DNA of 64,000 nucleotides from Capitella teleta (Eukaryota > Annelida > Polychaeta > Capitellidae), in the NCBI GenBank assembly GCA_000328365.1, contig KB312025.1, positions 1 to 64,000 of the forward strand. Reading direction: 5' to 3'. Below, in pieces: positions 37,615-49,208 of this stretch (within the stretch, counting starts at the first letter, position 1; every line of letters starts with the position of its first letter). Both the position numbers and the translations under genes were made by a program. The notes under the pieces were generated by a model that was not told the DNA's origin, searched no databases, and was given only the letters and a program-made list of their open reading frames with translations.

Positions 37615-39099
37615 ATTTCTGAAATGTCCATATTATAATCAATTAATGACTAAAACAACAAAACAATTATATACAATGACAATGCAAATTTATGAAACTT
37701 TTCCATATATTTTATTATTTCATCATAAGTTCGTTAATTATGGGCTGACCAATAATGTCAGGTTGGATCGAGAATATTTTTATAAATTAGTGCCATAATT
37801 GGCATGCTCACTATTACGCTGAGCATAAATTTTATGGTCATAGTGCAATATATATTACTTACAACACTTAAATAAAAACAACAATACCCGGTATACTAAA
37901 TAAATTTAAAAATTTTGTCACACAGTGAAACGTGACCCATACCTGGAGTTAACGGTTCGTTGTTATCCTTTGAAAAGTTGCTTTGAAGTATTGTGAGTTG
38001 CTTTTGAACCCGTAATTGCTATAATAAACATCTTCAGTGAGTTGAATTAGAATTTTATGCAGCGGAATTAGCATCTGTCGTTGATAAGCCCGAATATGCA
38101 CTAAGACCCTGGATTGTCCAATGTCGTATCCATGATAATTTAATTGAACTACTTTTCTACGGTAATTAAAGAGAAGAGATAAGTCCGAATGGTATCACTT
38201 ATGTCTGTAAGATAAACAGTTAGTGGTTACTGGATAGCTTTTATACGGCCTGAATACAGGATGATAAATTTAGCTAGCAATAATTTTTTGCCAGATTATA
38301 AACACTAAACTTACACAAATGCCAGCTTCGCAGCTCAAATGAAGTGTAAGTGTTAGAATATCCATGCATTTGCTTAATCACTAGACCCCGGAGCCGCAGC
38401 CGATATGTACTAGCCGCCGCCGATTGGCCGTTTAGCCAGCCGCAGCCGTTTGGTGCCGTCGGCCAGCCGCTGTTAGCCGATCACTGTCAACAGCGGCTCT
38501 CAGCCGATTCAATTCATATATCTTGCATTCAGTATTACAAGAAATTATTATTTGTACAAGTCTTTATTGGATTTATGGTATTGTTTATATAATTGCTATC
38601 TGAGGTATCTATGGAAGTAGATTTTATTCAGCTTGCTTCATTAAAATTATTGTAATGATTCATGTCTACGTACTGTATGTATGCCGATACACATACGAGA
38701 GTTGTCTCAAAAGATATCGGCCTGACATAGGATGTGCAGTATACGTACTAGGGTCTATGTTTAATGTAAAACTTTCCTTCATGAGTAGATCACTGGTTGC
38801 TAGCTACATGCATATTACTGATAGGTCTATTTACCCGGCATTAAGCCTACCCTTTTGATTGATTGTACTATTATAACTTACAGCACTACCGAACCCTCTT
38901 TTCAAATTTCAGAGGATTAAACAATTTGTAGTGGCCTCTCATAACACTTGGTTCATTATACTGCTCGTCTACATGCATTAATTGCTTCTGTTGGTCTAAC
39001 AAATTAGTGGAAATCGAGTATTTTATTTGCAATTAATTAAGCTACGTACTGTTTTCTCTTTTACTCCACATTTTAAACCTCTCGTTTTTAGAAGGAACC

Positions 39100-39420
39100 G
39101 TGCCTTGCAAAATGAAAATAGCACATGTTGTACTATTGTTCAAGAAAGGTTCCCCGAAAAAAAGTTGTGGCTACAGACCCATTTCTCTCTTGCCTTTGTT
39201 CTAAAACAATCCTGGAGAAACTAGTCCACAAAAGATTGTACGATTACTTGCCGGTCAAAATTTCATCCCACGTCCATTTTACTCTTTTCGCTGATGATAC
39301 TAATGCTTTCACCTCTGCTCTCAATGTCGACGCAGTGATAACTAGTATGAACAAAGAATTAAGGCGACTAAACATCTGGCTCAATGTAAATTGTTTTATT
39401 TTGAAAATTTTTCTTACATT
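39100..39420 (+). mobile_element. Internally deleted LINE reverse-transcriptase fragment
   Basis: Translation in pieces gives KIAHVVLLFKKGSPKKSCGY and RPISLLP-type residues, then LEKLVHKRLYDYL, and directly afterwards HFTLFADDTNAF. In CR1/Jockey-type reverse transcriptases these blocks are separated by more than 100 residues, so the middle of the domain is deleted. The first part needs a frame change relative to the second. An A/T-rich tail follows near 39420. Confidence 0.7.
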
Positions 39421-39716
39421 ACAATAAACTATTATATCCTATTTTATCCTATCCTATATATGTAACACAGATGAGGTTGCCCAGCAATTGCAAACCGAGA
39501 CATTAAAAAAAAATCCCGCGAATGTTTCATTCAAGATGCTGATGCAACAACTAGTATGCGACAGGTCACCAAGTGCAGCAGCGTGCTGAAAGCGATGTCT
39601 TAATATTTGGGGCATCCAAATGATGTTCATCCATGGTCAGTGGCTGAAAGGGAAAATAATCAAAAAAAATATCGCCGAATGTTGGGTGCTTTCTTTTGAT
39701 TGAGGTAAATCGTAGA

Positions 39717-39805
39717 GACGAAACGATACGGTCAGGCCACGATACGATACGTATCACGATATTGCAGCTTCGATACGATACGATATACGTATCGCGATAC
39801 AATAT
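39717..39805. repeat. CGATA-type self-complementary repeat block
   Basis: Repeated CGATACGATA, CGTATCACGATA and CGTATCGCGATAC units form local palindromes. Blocks like this often occur at the ends of hAT-like MITEs, but I see no clear inverted termini here. Confidence 0.6.
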
Positions 39806-40320
39806 TTCTTGAAAATAGTTATAATAATGTAATATCAACATTTTATTAGGTTCGAAGAGTAATGGTAACAAAAAAAATAAAACATTCGATTCTCAAAAGA
39901 AAGACTAGTTAAACATGACTCGCATAGTTAGGCATGTTTGCAGTATAAACTTGAAAGGTGTAATGAAAAATCCATTCTCACAGAGAAAGACTATAAAGAG
40001 CATTGTGTAGGCCTAAGGTTCAAGACTCAAGAGATACAAATAAAAAAAAATTAAAAAACATAGCATGCATGATGTAAAGTAGAATACTATCTGTGAAATA
40101 TCCATTCTCACAGAGAAAGAATATTATTACTAGAGAAAGACTACTTGGGGCATCAATCAGCTTCTCCTTTGGTGTTATCGCTGGTATTTGGGCCAATTAT
40201 ATTGGAAATTATATTGGAAATTTCACATGTTAAGCGAGGACTGGCGCTCGAGCCCGGCCGCCGACGATTAAGAAAATTCCCTCTTAAGCCGAGAGACAAC
40301 TCCCCCAAAGGCTTTTATCC

Positions 40321-40400
40321 ACATGTCCACTCTCATTGTTTTTCCTCTGCTTTTACCCACATGTCCACTCTCATTGTTCTTCCTCTATGCTTTTACCAAT
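40321..40400 (+). repeat. Two-unit tandem duplication, about 40 bp
   Basis: The unit starting CACATGTCCACTCTCATTGT and ending TGCTTTTACC occurs twice in a row with few differences. Confidence 0.85.
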
Positions 40401-40789
40401 GCTTTGACGAAGTTGCGTGGGATCCGACCGCAAGTTCTGCATCAACTAAACAAAAACACAATTAACATCGTTCTGTTACATCACCTGTGTATTCGCCTTT
40501 TCATACATCACGTGGTACTAATGATACCATATATCAACCATAGATATGGAGATGACCTTCTTTCTAAACAAGATGGAACATTGGCCTATCTCCCTATTGT
40601 GAAAAAAAATGTCATGGCAAACATACTCCATTTAGCTCTGGTCATAGCGTTCCTCTATAGCTGAGCCACTTTTGCACGAAATATGAAGTAAGCGTCTATC
40701 CGACGTAAAATGAATTCTATAATGCGCTTAAAATACAGAAAAGATAAAACAGAGCCCAAATTTGCTAAAAGATTATCGATTTGTTCATA

Positions 40790-40980
40790 ATTCGAGCGTT
40801 TTCAGTGCGCCGAAACCGATATGTGTGATAATCGAGTGAACGAATGACATGGTTGCCATGGCAACGGTTGGCGCGAATCGCAGGTTGGGGACACGTGATG
40901 AGTACTTTCATGAACGATGTCTGATCTGGTGTACTAATACGAAGAACATTATCTCCATATCTATGGTTTCAGCAAATCGC
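40790..40980 (+). repeat. Dispersed repeat with a perfect X-box palindrome
   Basis: Related to 28850-28980. It contains GTTGCCATGGCAAC at 40852-40865, which is the idealised palindromic RFX X-box. No coding content. Element ends are not resolved. Confidence 0.65.
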
Positions 40981-41086
40981 GTAACTTCAGGTTACCATGC
41001 TTGTATCAGTGTGCATTACTTTTAATTGGATCGTGATCGTCGTAGAATGATGCTCTTATGAAATGAGCAGTCAAGGATTCTTTATC

Positions 41087-41303
41087 TTGCATACCACCAT
41101 AGACAGTAGTACACAGCGCCAGGCCTTGTTACGCAGTTGGGCAGCAATGCAGTCACCGAAGAATTACAATTATAAGGAATTACAATTATAATTCACAATC
41201 ATAATGCCATGGGCCTCGACCATAACACCAGGACCTCGACCCCCACGCTCAGCATAGGATTGCAGTCAGCCGGTCAAACCGACTGAGCTATTCGGTGCCC
41301 CCT
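41087..41303 (-). mobile_element. tRNA-derived SINE copy
   Basis: On the minus strand it starts GGGGGCACCGAATAGCTCAG, matching the head of the 16332 SINE, and runs through CTTCGGTGACTGC and GTGTACTACTGTCTATGG to the GATAAAGAA block. The box B area is rearranged and the 3' part is missing. Confidence 0.8.
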
Positions 41304-41532
41304 TAATGATTATTCAGGGGTCTTTTCAACAAGCCATGGTGGTGCCCAAAATAAAATTAAGGAGAATGGTATTTCAACACAATTGGCAAAATGGTAAATT
41401 AAAGTCAACTGGAAATAATGGTTGATGACAGAAAAATAGAACGTCTTGTTTTTTTATTGAATATATACATGTCTAAGGTTAAATGCACCAAAACAAAGAA
41501 TGGACATGAAGTGGAAATCAGTGTAGACCAGG

Positions 41533-42078
41533 TCAAGAAGGCTTCATCTTCTCTATGTACTCCTTCAGCTCACGGTTGTCCTCAAGATCACCCAAACTCA
41601 TGGGTTTAACGTTGCCACATCCTGCATACGGGCACCTGGAAACAGACACAAAGATGAAAAAATAGATCCATTCAACGTATCCAGAAGAATAAAATCAGCT
41701 ATTGAGGATATAAGTAGCAAGTCAGACTGACTTCGCAGTTCCTTTCTTGCGCAGAATGAACTCATGGATAGCACTCTTCTCGTAGTTGTGGTTGCAGATC
41801 TTGTTGCGAATCGGCTGTTTCATGATGGCCTGCGTGTACGGGCATTTGACCCCAACCTCTTCCGAGGTCATCACGACATCATCATCGTCATCCGCGGCTG
41901 CAGCTGCGGCAGCATCGGTTGAGGAAGAATCTCCTTCAAGGAGGTGTGCCGTCATCCGTGCCTGAAAAACAAAATCATGAAATAGGGATCAAAGTGACAA
42001 GCAAAAAGGGTCGCTCACCACAAAGGAATCGGTTACAAGTGCTCCATCTCTTTGGAGTTTAGTTACTGCAGCCAGAAC
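41533..42078 (-). CDS. NSE2-type SP-RING (SUMO E3 ligase) exons
   Basis: Exons 42019-42078, 41732-41961 and 41533-41635. The last two encode an acidic stretch (AAAAAAADDDDDVVM) and then an SP-RING: KCPYT, NKICNHNY and KCPYAGC give the Cys, Cys-x-His and Cys-x4-Cys ligand pattern of NSE2/MMS21, which sumoylates SMC5/6-linked targets in DNA repair. The frame ends EYIEKMKPS and AATAAA lies near 41455. The 42019-42078 exon reads sensibly in two halves (LAAVTK and LQRDGALVTDSFV) that are one base out of register at an A-run (42058-42061, minus strand). With one base fewer it would join exon 43610-43915 upstream and 41961 downstream in phase. Otherwise the unit would start at the Met at 41955 as a short separate protein of about 112 residues. 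Confidence 0.7.
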
Positions 42079-42365
42079 TGGAAAAAAATGCATTATTATG
42101 CATGGGAGTCATGATGGGTCAAATCCAATCAATAAAAAATTATCACAATAAATTTCATGAATCGATGGCAATAATCGGCCCCTTATGCGACAGTCAAGCC
42201 ATAAGGAAGTTTATGCAATCAAGGAGCGCCTGTGTTTGAAGCACGGAGGAGATGCCCAGAACGTACTCATGCGTAGTCCCCAGCCACGGATAAATGGTCA
42301 GCCCTGCTCGTAGAATCCTCACATCTTCTTTGGATTTCAAAGCTATAAGACGGATTTCGCTCTTT

Positions 42366-42738
42366 AATCAGGGTACTAACCGTTAATTCAACAACCATTT
42401 TTCAAAATGACAATGGGTTATGGGTCATGACGCATTTCCCTGTGTTCAATTCTTCTCATACAATTGGGTTATTGGAATATTGCTCCAATTTCTGATTCAA
42501 TTTCTATGTTTCTATTCTTCAAACATGAATTGAAAATGCTGTTTGCGGTCTCTACGAGAAACCAAGATTTCAATTTTCATTATCCTTATGGATATTTAAT
42601 AAAGAGATAATGGAATGATGCTTCATTTTTTCCATAACCCACTTGCACGAGAAGAATTGAGCACAATGAGAATGTGTCATGACCCAAAACCCATTGTTTC
42701 GAAAGATAGTCATTGAATTAACTGTTCGTACCCTGATT
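42366..42738. mobile_element. MITE with inverted ends of about 100 bp
   Basis: The left end AATCAGGGTACTAACCGTTA and following block (CAATGGGTTATGGGTCATGA, then CAATTCTTCTC) recur inverted at 42640-42738, which ends GTACCCTGATT. The total is about 373 bp and nothing in it is coding. Target-site copies are not clear. It sits inside the intron before the SP-RING exons. Confidence 0.8.
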
Positions 42739-43399
42739 CTCCTCCTCCCCTCCCTCTGCCTGTGTTTTCTTGAATTATCAGTCTTGATGTATTCAGTTTA
42801 ATTTATGTTTCCCATTCAAATCAATATTTAGTTATTTTCTTTAAACAAACGGTGCGTCAAATTTCTGCCACATACCATGTCTGTCTTTCCCTGATATGTA
42901 ACTTCAGTTAGATCATCAACGAGCTTCAGAACATGTACTTGGAAGCAACGATAATGCATAAAATTAACTATCAAGATAATTGCTCCTCTAGTTGGAAGCT
43001 TTAGCAGGACATTACAAATTCGTGAAAAAGTATGACAAAAGAAAGGTCTTCAAACATTCCTTGAAGAATGAAGTAAATCAATTTGAATAAACATTTGGCT
43101 TAGCACTGATGCATCAGACATGCATGCAATAATGCATCCATCTGTCTGCATGAGAGCAGCGGATTTTGAACAAATGGGTGCATGAACTACTGTAGAACAC
43201 TAAATTTTCAATGCTAGAACAATTTTCGGCCTTTTCGTGGTCAGGATCGACCGCAAAAATTGGATTGTGTGTAAATAAGTGGCAAGAATACACCTAATTC
43301 ATTAAGGAAGTCCAAATGCTTCTCACCCTGTTATGATCACCTAGTGTTAGCAATACACAACAGCTATCATGATACAAGCACTGATGTGAATAACAGAAC

Positions 43400-43572
43400 A
43401 TACATATTAAAGAAGATCTCTGTTCATTTCAAAACATTTTTAGATCAACTCTATGGGCTTTTGTGAGTGACAAGAGACCAATTTTGAAAATTTCAGTTAG
43501 CTAAGATCAATATTCAAGGCAAAAATTAAATACGACTTTCTTACTCAGGCAGAATAGCTTGGAACAAGATGA
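43400..43572. repeat. Dispersed repeat next to a splice donor
   Basis: The reverse complement matches 60203-60385 at about 80%, including CACTCATCTTG, AAGCTATTCTGCCTGAG, GTCACTCACAAAAGCCCATA and AAATGAACAGAG. It ends less than 40 bp downstream (in gene direction) of the exon boundary at 43610. Non-coding. Confidence 0.75.
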
Positions 43573-43589
43573 GTGGCGGCTCCCTTTGT

Positions 43590-46500
43590 TCACAATAATG
43601 AGGGCTTACCTCGTTTGTTGTTGGTGAGCTCAGAGTATAGAGCAAAGGCATTGGGCACAGCTAGTGTTTCAAAGATGGGTCGACCGTTCTGCCCCGGCCT
43701 CTTCATCTGTACCAAAGCATCTCGCTGCTCAGAAGACAGATCTTGCAGAATCATAGCTATGAACCATTTTCCAACATCATTGGTCCCCAGGAATTGGTTG
43801 AACTGATTGACGATTTGGTCTGACGGCCGAATAAAAAGAGCGCAGAACCCATCGACAGTGCTCTTCTTGCACTGCACCATTTCCTCCACAGGAATGTAAA
43901 GCATTTTGTTTTGCCCTGAAAAACAACCACATGTGATCAACACAACATGCAAAACCAGATAAACTCACGCCATAATCTACAACTGAAGAAAATTCCGGAT
44001 GGAGAGTCGGTTTTGATTTTAACCGTCACAGGTTCATTGATCCTCAGGTTCCCAATGCATGTGTGTTTAGTCTTCAGCTGAACTTCCATGTTCTGAACTT
44101 GACCTGTGACAGATGGGAGTTGTAGATGGGAAGATGCTAATGTGAGTCTAAAACTGGTCTGACAACCGCATATAATAATGCCCATGGACCAGTAAACTTT
44201 CCTTGTGGGTAGCCCGCCCCGACCAATTCAATTCAAAAATGTGTTAATTCAAAAAGAAAAGAAAAAAACACAAGTGGAGTGAGAGGGGCTGACCCAGAAC
44301 ATGGGTATGTGCCCGCAATGGATATTTACACTTTCACAAACAAACAAACAAATAAACAAACTAACAAACAGGATATTCACAAAAGCGTTAAAGGAAGGGA
44401 GAACTGGTTGAAAATGGACTTNNNNNNNNNNNNNNNNNNNNNNNNNNNNNNNNNNNNNNNNNNNNNNNNNNTAGCCCGCCCCGACCAATTCAATTCAAAA
44501 ATGTGTTAATTCAAAAAGAAATTGGGGATTGTGAAGGATTTTTTTGAATGGGAGATGTGCGAATGGGAAAAATCAGTAAAAAGTTTGTGTTTAAGGCAAG
44601 TTTTAAATCTATTGATTGTGAGGTTGGTGTCAATTTCATTAAATGTCTGATTCCAGATGAATGCGCCTCTGTAACGGATTGATTTCATGGATATATTTGT
44701 GTGCAGCAGTGGAGTGTGGAGTTGATGGCGTTGTCGAGTATTGATAGAATGAATGGAGGCGTTTGTTTGGAAAAGTTCATATATTACAGGAGGAAGGCGT
44801 TTATGGTGAAATTTGTGCAAAAGTTGCATTATAATGACACACGATTCCATGCTCAAGAATGAAATGCGAGTTTCAATGCAAAATACATGTATGTCTCTAT
44901 CATAGGAAGGCCAGGGAGTTAATTGAGTAATTGTGTCTGAACTGTCACTGAAATTGCAAGCACTGAACCAACACAGGAGGAGCCTGTGTCGTAATCTGTT
45001 CTTTGTTGTTGATTTGATCTGATCTCACTGTCAGCAAGCTGCCAAGCTCTACTGATGTGGAGCGCCTCTTCAGCCAATTGATCATAGTCAAGTCTAAATT
45101 TCGAAACAAAATGCAGGACACTACCCTCTACAACCTATTGACGATTCAGTTGGAAACTCCCAAACCATGATTTTTATTCCAGATTCAGCTATTAACTTGT
45201 GGTTAGGGGAGGGTCAAGAGATAGACGTCCTAATATCATGCCAAATAGATCTTGATTGAATAAAGACCCAGTAATGAGTAATCAGGAGGATTGTGTGCAT
45301 GTTGATCATGAGACGGAAGATGGCAGCATGGCAAATTTTGTCAGTGTATTTTCAAGTTTCAGACATTTTTTTGATGCTAAAAACGCCAGTTCTTGGAGCA
45401 TCATTGGTTGATTATCTGTTTTGTTCCGTATGTGTTGTTTTTCTGCTCTTGAACTTGTTTTTTAAATCAACAACAAACCATCTTATCTTATCTTACACGG
45501 TACTAATTGCTTGCCACTCCAAAGGCAATACTTGCGTTGGCCATCCGGCGTGAGTACGTGGTATACACCCCCTGTGACAAGGTTTTTCTGCATTTGCTGC
45601 CAAACAGCATCATCAGAAGGCATACGAAGCATTGGGGCAGCCCCTCTAGGCGTCTGGAAGGAGATTCATATGATTAGGCACACCTCAATCATAGCACAGC
45701 AGACTTACGGGTGGGGGGCCAATGCTGTTATTGGGCACAGAAGCAGAGACCTGAGAACCTGAGAATCTTGGAGCCAGGGCTACGTTTGGAGGAGCAGGCC
45801 CCATGTGGGGAGCAGAAGCAGAAGACATGGGAGCAGAGGAGGGCACATCCTCCTCATCAATACACGATCCTGTGATGAGGTCAATAGCCTCATCGTTACT
45901 GATGAGGTCTAGGATGGCATTTGAGCGTGGATATTTCTGGACCATGCGTTCGAATGACTGCGCGATGCCCTTGATCATGCGGGTCAAGTTGCATTTGTTA
46001 TCAAGTTCGAATTGGGGAAATATGGTGATGCAGCGTCTCAGGTCAACTGTAAAGGGAAAACTTATGATAGCATGAGGTGATAAATTGATGACCGTGACTA
46101 ACTTGGGCTGTTTTCCGAGAACTCTCTCTCCGAAAGTTCAAAGATAGAGCGAATTTGGCGCATGCATGAACCTTCCAAGTAAAGCATGATGACCGGATAC
46201 AAGGCGTTCTTCAAGTTGGCACGGCAACGAATGATCGCCCTCGCATTCAGTAATACAGGTGCAAAGGTAAAATCTAATGAAAAAAAGGGTGAATTTATAC
46301 TGCTGAGTACAGCACATCACAGACAACGAACTCACTTCGGAGGGTAAAAAGTACACCATCTTCTTTGAATTGTACTGTGGAGACTGGATTGAACTTGCGG
46401 CTGCCAATACGAATTTGATAGGCTGCTACGTTAGTGAGCGTCGCAGTGCCAGCTGGTTCCTGATTTGATGAAGTTGAGGAAGATGAGGCAGAAGGAGGCT

Positions 46501-49208
46501 GAGGGACAGGAGCAGGCCGGCTGTTACGAGTGTTGATGGCGGTGGGCATGTATGGAGGCGGCTGCAGGTTGAAGCCAGGCAGAGAGACCTGAGGCTGCAT
46601 GGAAGTGAGAGGGGGAGGGGGTCGGGGCTGTCCATTGGGAGGCATGGTCAGGAGAGACTGCTGCTGCATGGGAGTCATCATATTTGCCATCATGGAGTTT
46701 GATATCCCTGGAGGCATGTTCCCTATCATTTGTGGGGCTTGCATCGCAGCAGAGCTCATCAGATTGGGCATAGGATTGAGATCGTTCTGAGTACGAGGCA
46801 TCCTGGCACTGCTGTCACCCACACCAAGCACAGGGTACGCCGGATTATTCAGATTGACGTAGAGGGCCTGCGGCCGAACACTTCCAGGAGCAGATTGAAT
46901 CTGGGCTTGCTGAGGTGCGGATGAGGCAGCTGAGAAGTGATGACCGTTGCCGTTGACTACTGGAGCTTCCTGGGCAGCAGTGCGAGGCCGCTTAGGGTTT
47001 GAAGTATACACTGCGGCAGCGTTGTCTTCCGACAATGAGTGTCCACAGCTGTCACACACTTGGGGATTGTTACTAGGATGAGTGCACTTGGAACAGACGG
47101 AGAGCTGTTCAACAGACTGAAAGTGAACAATGAAGATGTTTAGTTTCAATATTGCAGAATAATGAAGAACAGATATTTTTTCGTGGGAACCTGTTATACG
47201 TGGTCTTTCGCTTTCCATACTCATACGAAAAATAGGCGACGCTAAGAACTAGTCTAATGCCACATCACAAAAATCAGATCCGCGAAAATCAATTTCAATA
47301 CATGAAAGCCAAGCAAACTACATGTCAGACAGAATGTCATCTGAATATTCTCATATACAGATGGAGATATATCTGTAAATTTAATTGGAAGTTACACGAA
47401 ATGATCATGAATTCAGGGCTCAATTTCAGACGCTCGTGGAAAATTTTGTAATTTGGCAATTAAGAACGCTAATATCAGCCTGAAACTCATACAAACTAAT
47501 CCCGATTTATTTTGCCACCTCATTAAATAAATACACAAACCATATCCTCAGTTTATAAATAAAACCACCTGAACGCTCGATTGAACAAATTATCAAATTC
47601 TCACTCACTCATTGACCTCGTTGACCCTGACCTAATAGGCAAATGAACCAGCTTTGAGGAGCCCCAGAAGGATCTTTCATTACTTGATAAATGTTGTTCA
47701 AACCGCTTGATTAGTCCTGTTAATTCATGAAATGAAGCCTAATATTGACAAAATAGAGTTATTTAAATGGAGTTGTTCTTTATTTATGCTAAGTGCCAAA
47801 CAAGTGAAGGGAAATCATCACAGATCGCCACTTTCACTTACAAAATTTGTGTTTGTTTATCTCTGGATACTATACAAAACAAACATCCTAAATAGTAAGT
47901 ATGCAGTGAAATGCGCCACAGCATGACATTATTGACCTAAAAAAGTGAGAGAATACTCAATAAAACATCTATACTCCGTAATTGTTTTGACAAGTTTGTG
48001 GTACAGACGCGCATATTTTCAACGGCCGACATCGCTCGAGTGCACGACTGCCTCTCGACAAAAGTGACTTTTATCACATCATCGCACTCTCACAGTTGAA
48101 AAGTATGCAATTGTTATAAATTTATATTTAATTAGACTTGCTGCAATCGTCTTCACTTCCACACTTTAGCAAGATTCAAGAGTACATAATCCATTAGTTG
48201 AAAACCACAGAGAGATGCCACACAAAAGTGTACACCTCGCCCAATTCATCTGTATTAGCAATCCATTAATTTAATCCAGTACACTGTCACAGTCATTATT
48301 GTAAATGCACCATGCTGTCAACGCGAAAAACTAGAGCTTCAAGTATTATTGAAGCATTCCTTTCAACAGAGTTCAACAGAATGACCTCATTTCGCAATTC
48401 AGTCGGTGCACGTACAGACTGTGCACAAATTTAATTCTGAGAAAGCACGCTCCATCTTGATAATAATTGTGGCGCGAAAAGCATTTCATCACGACGCAAA
48501 TCATGCAAGGCATGCGCCCGAATAAATTATGCAATTGAGCCGAATGGCTGTGTGGGTTGGGCTTATAAACTTCTTGGAATGTTGGCGTAATTTTGCTGAA
48601 TCTAATTTTGAATTGTGTGCCATTTTCAAAATAGATGACTTTAATATAGGATTTTTAGCGTGTCTGCCAATGCCCACGGGTTTTGACGCCAGAAAATCTT
48701 CCAGTTTTTAACCCACAATTACCATCAGCAGAGATCTGAGATCGCCTCTGACGAATAAGCTAACTACATGTAAACAAAGCGCTTGTGCATGTTAAGAGAT
48801 TGCTGTGATTTTATCTGCCTACCCGTTCCAAAGGGTATTTGATGAAGAGACTACTTGTATTTATTTTCTAAAGAAATAGTCCCTGATTATGTTTTTAATA
48901 TACTAGAATTGATCCTTTAAATACTGATGGAAACAAAAGTAGTCAATGCAAGTCAATCAGCGGAAAGTTTGAAACTGACAACTTGTGCAGGCAAGCGTTG
49001 CACAATGATCAAGCATGCGTCGCAGTGTTAAATGAGCTGAGTCACAAAGCAGAGAAGTTGTTGATAAGAGCAACCAAGGCCGACCATGAAAAACACATTC
49101 CCCGAAGAAGGGATGACCCCTCTTACCACGAAAATTGAGTGCCACTAAAAAATACCTGTTGTACAGTACCTGATCAGAACCCTGTGATCTCTTAGATGCT
49201 GAGTCCAT
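43590..49208 (-). CDS. Zinc-finger, Pro/Gln-rich protein of unknown function
   Basis: Seven exons chain with matching phases: 49170-49208, 46336-47116, 46103-46273, 45709-46046, 45532-45653, 43969-44147 and 43610-43915. The start MDSASKRSQGSDQ is joined to SVEQLSVCSKC. Residues about 20-40 form a four-cysteine finger (CSKC ... CDSC), similar in spacing to RanBP2-type fingers. Then come a basic patch (NPKRPRTA) and about 180 residues rich in Pro, Gln, Met and Ser. A folded region from about 255 (YQIRIGSRKFNPVSTVQF, then NARAIIRCRANLKNALYPV) is faintly like the domain before the protease in SENP6/7, and further conserved-looking blocks follow. If the donor at 43610 is not used it ends NNKRGKPSLL after about 650 residues. 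If spliced on, it reaches the SP-RING exons at 41533-42078, for about 775 residues. I do not recognise the family. Nuclear location is inference. Confidence 0.72.
44388..44521. other. Assembly gap flanked by a 50-bp duplication
   Basis: N bases fill 44422-44471. The 50 bp after the gap (TAGCCCGCCCCGACCAATTC onward) repeat those at about 44212-44261. The bases just before the gap (TTAAAGGAAGGGAGAACTGG) match the inverted end of the MITE at 51524-52214. So the gap probably hides another copy of that MITE or a collapsed allele. Confidence 0.8.
44506..44880 (-). mobile_element. LINE reverse-transcriptase C-terminal fragment
   Basis: The minus frame reads QLLHKFHHKRLPPVIYELF, then HSINTRQRHQLHTPLLHTNI and RGAFIWNQTFNEID. 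These are the usual end blocks of Jockey/CR1-type polyproteins (FH ... NTR ... WN). It lies in the intron 44148-45531 of the zinc-finger gene. Confidence 0.7.
45039..45170 (+). mobile_element. hAT transposase C-terminal fragment
   Basis: A 43-residue stretch (LPSSTDVERLFSQLIIVKSK, then FRNKMQDTTLYNLL) ends at a stop and matches the hAT dimerisation region, with the conserved S-x-x-VER-x-FS motif. The rest of the transposase is absent. It is antisense to the host gene intron that contains it. Confidence 0.75.
47117..49169 (-). other. First intron of the zinc-finger gene
   Basis: About 2.05 kb between the 13-codon first exon and exon 2. No repeat family or other gene recognised. This is where intronic regulatory elements of that gene would be expected, but none is visible. 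Confidence 0.5.

Larger units (their letters stand above)
37615..41080. other. Intergenic region with simple and dispersed repeats
   Basis: No host gene seen. It contains a degenerate GCCGCAGCC-type repeat at about 38390-38515, a LINE fragment (39100-39420), a CGATA/TATCG-rich block at about 39717-39805, a short tandem duplication at 40321-40400 and an X-box-bearing repeat (40790-40980). Two copies of TCCATTCTCACAGAGAAAGA lie at about 39970 and 40101. Confidence 0.5.
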
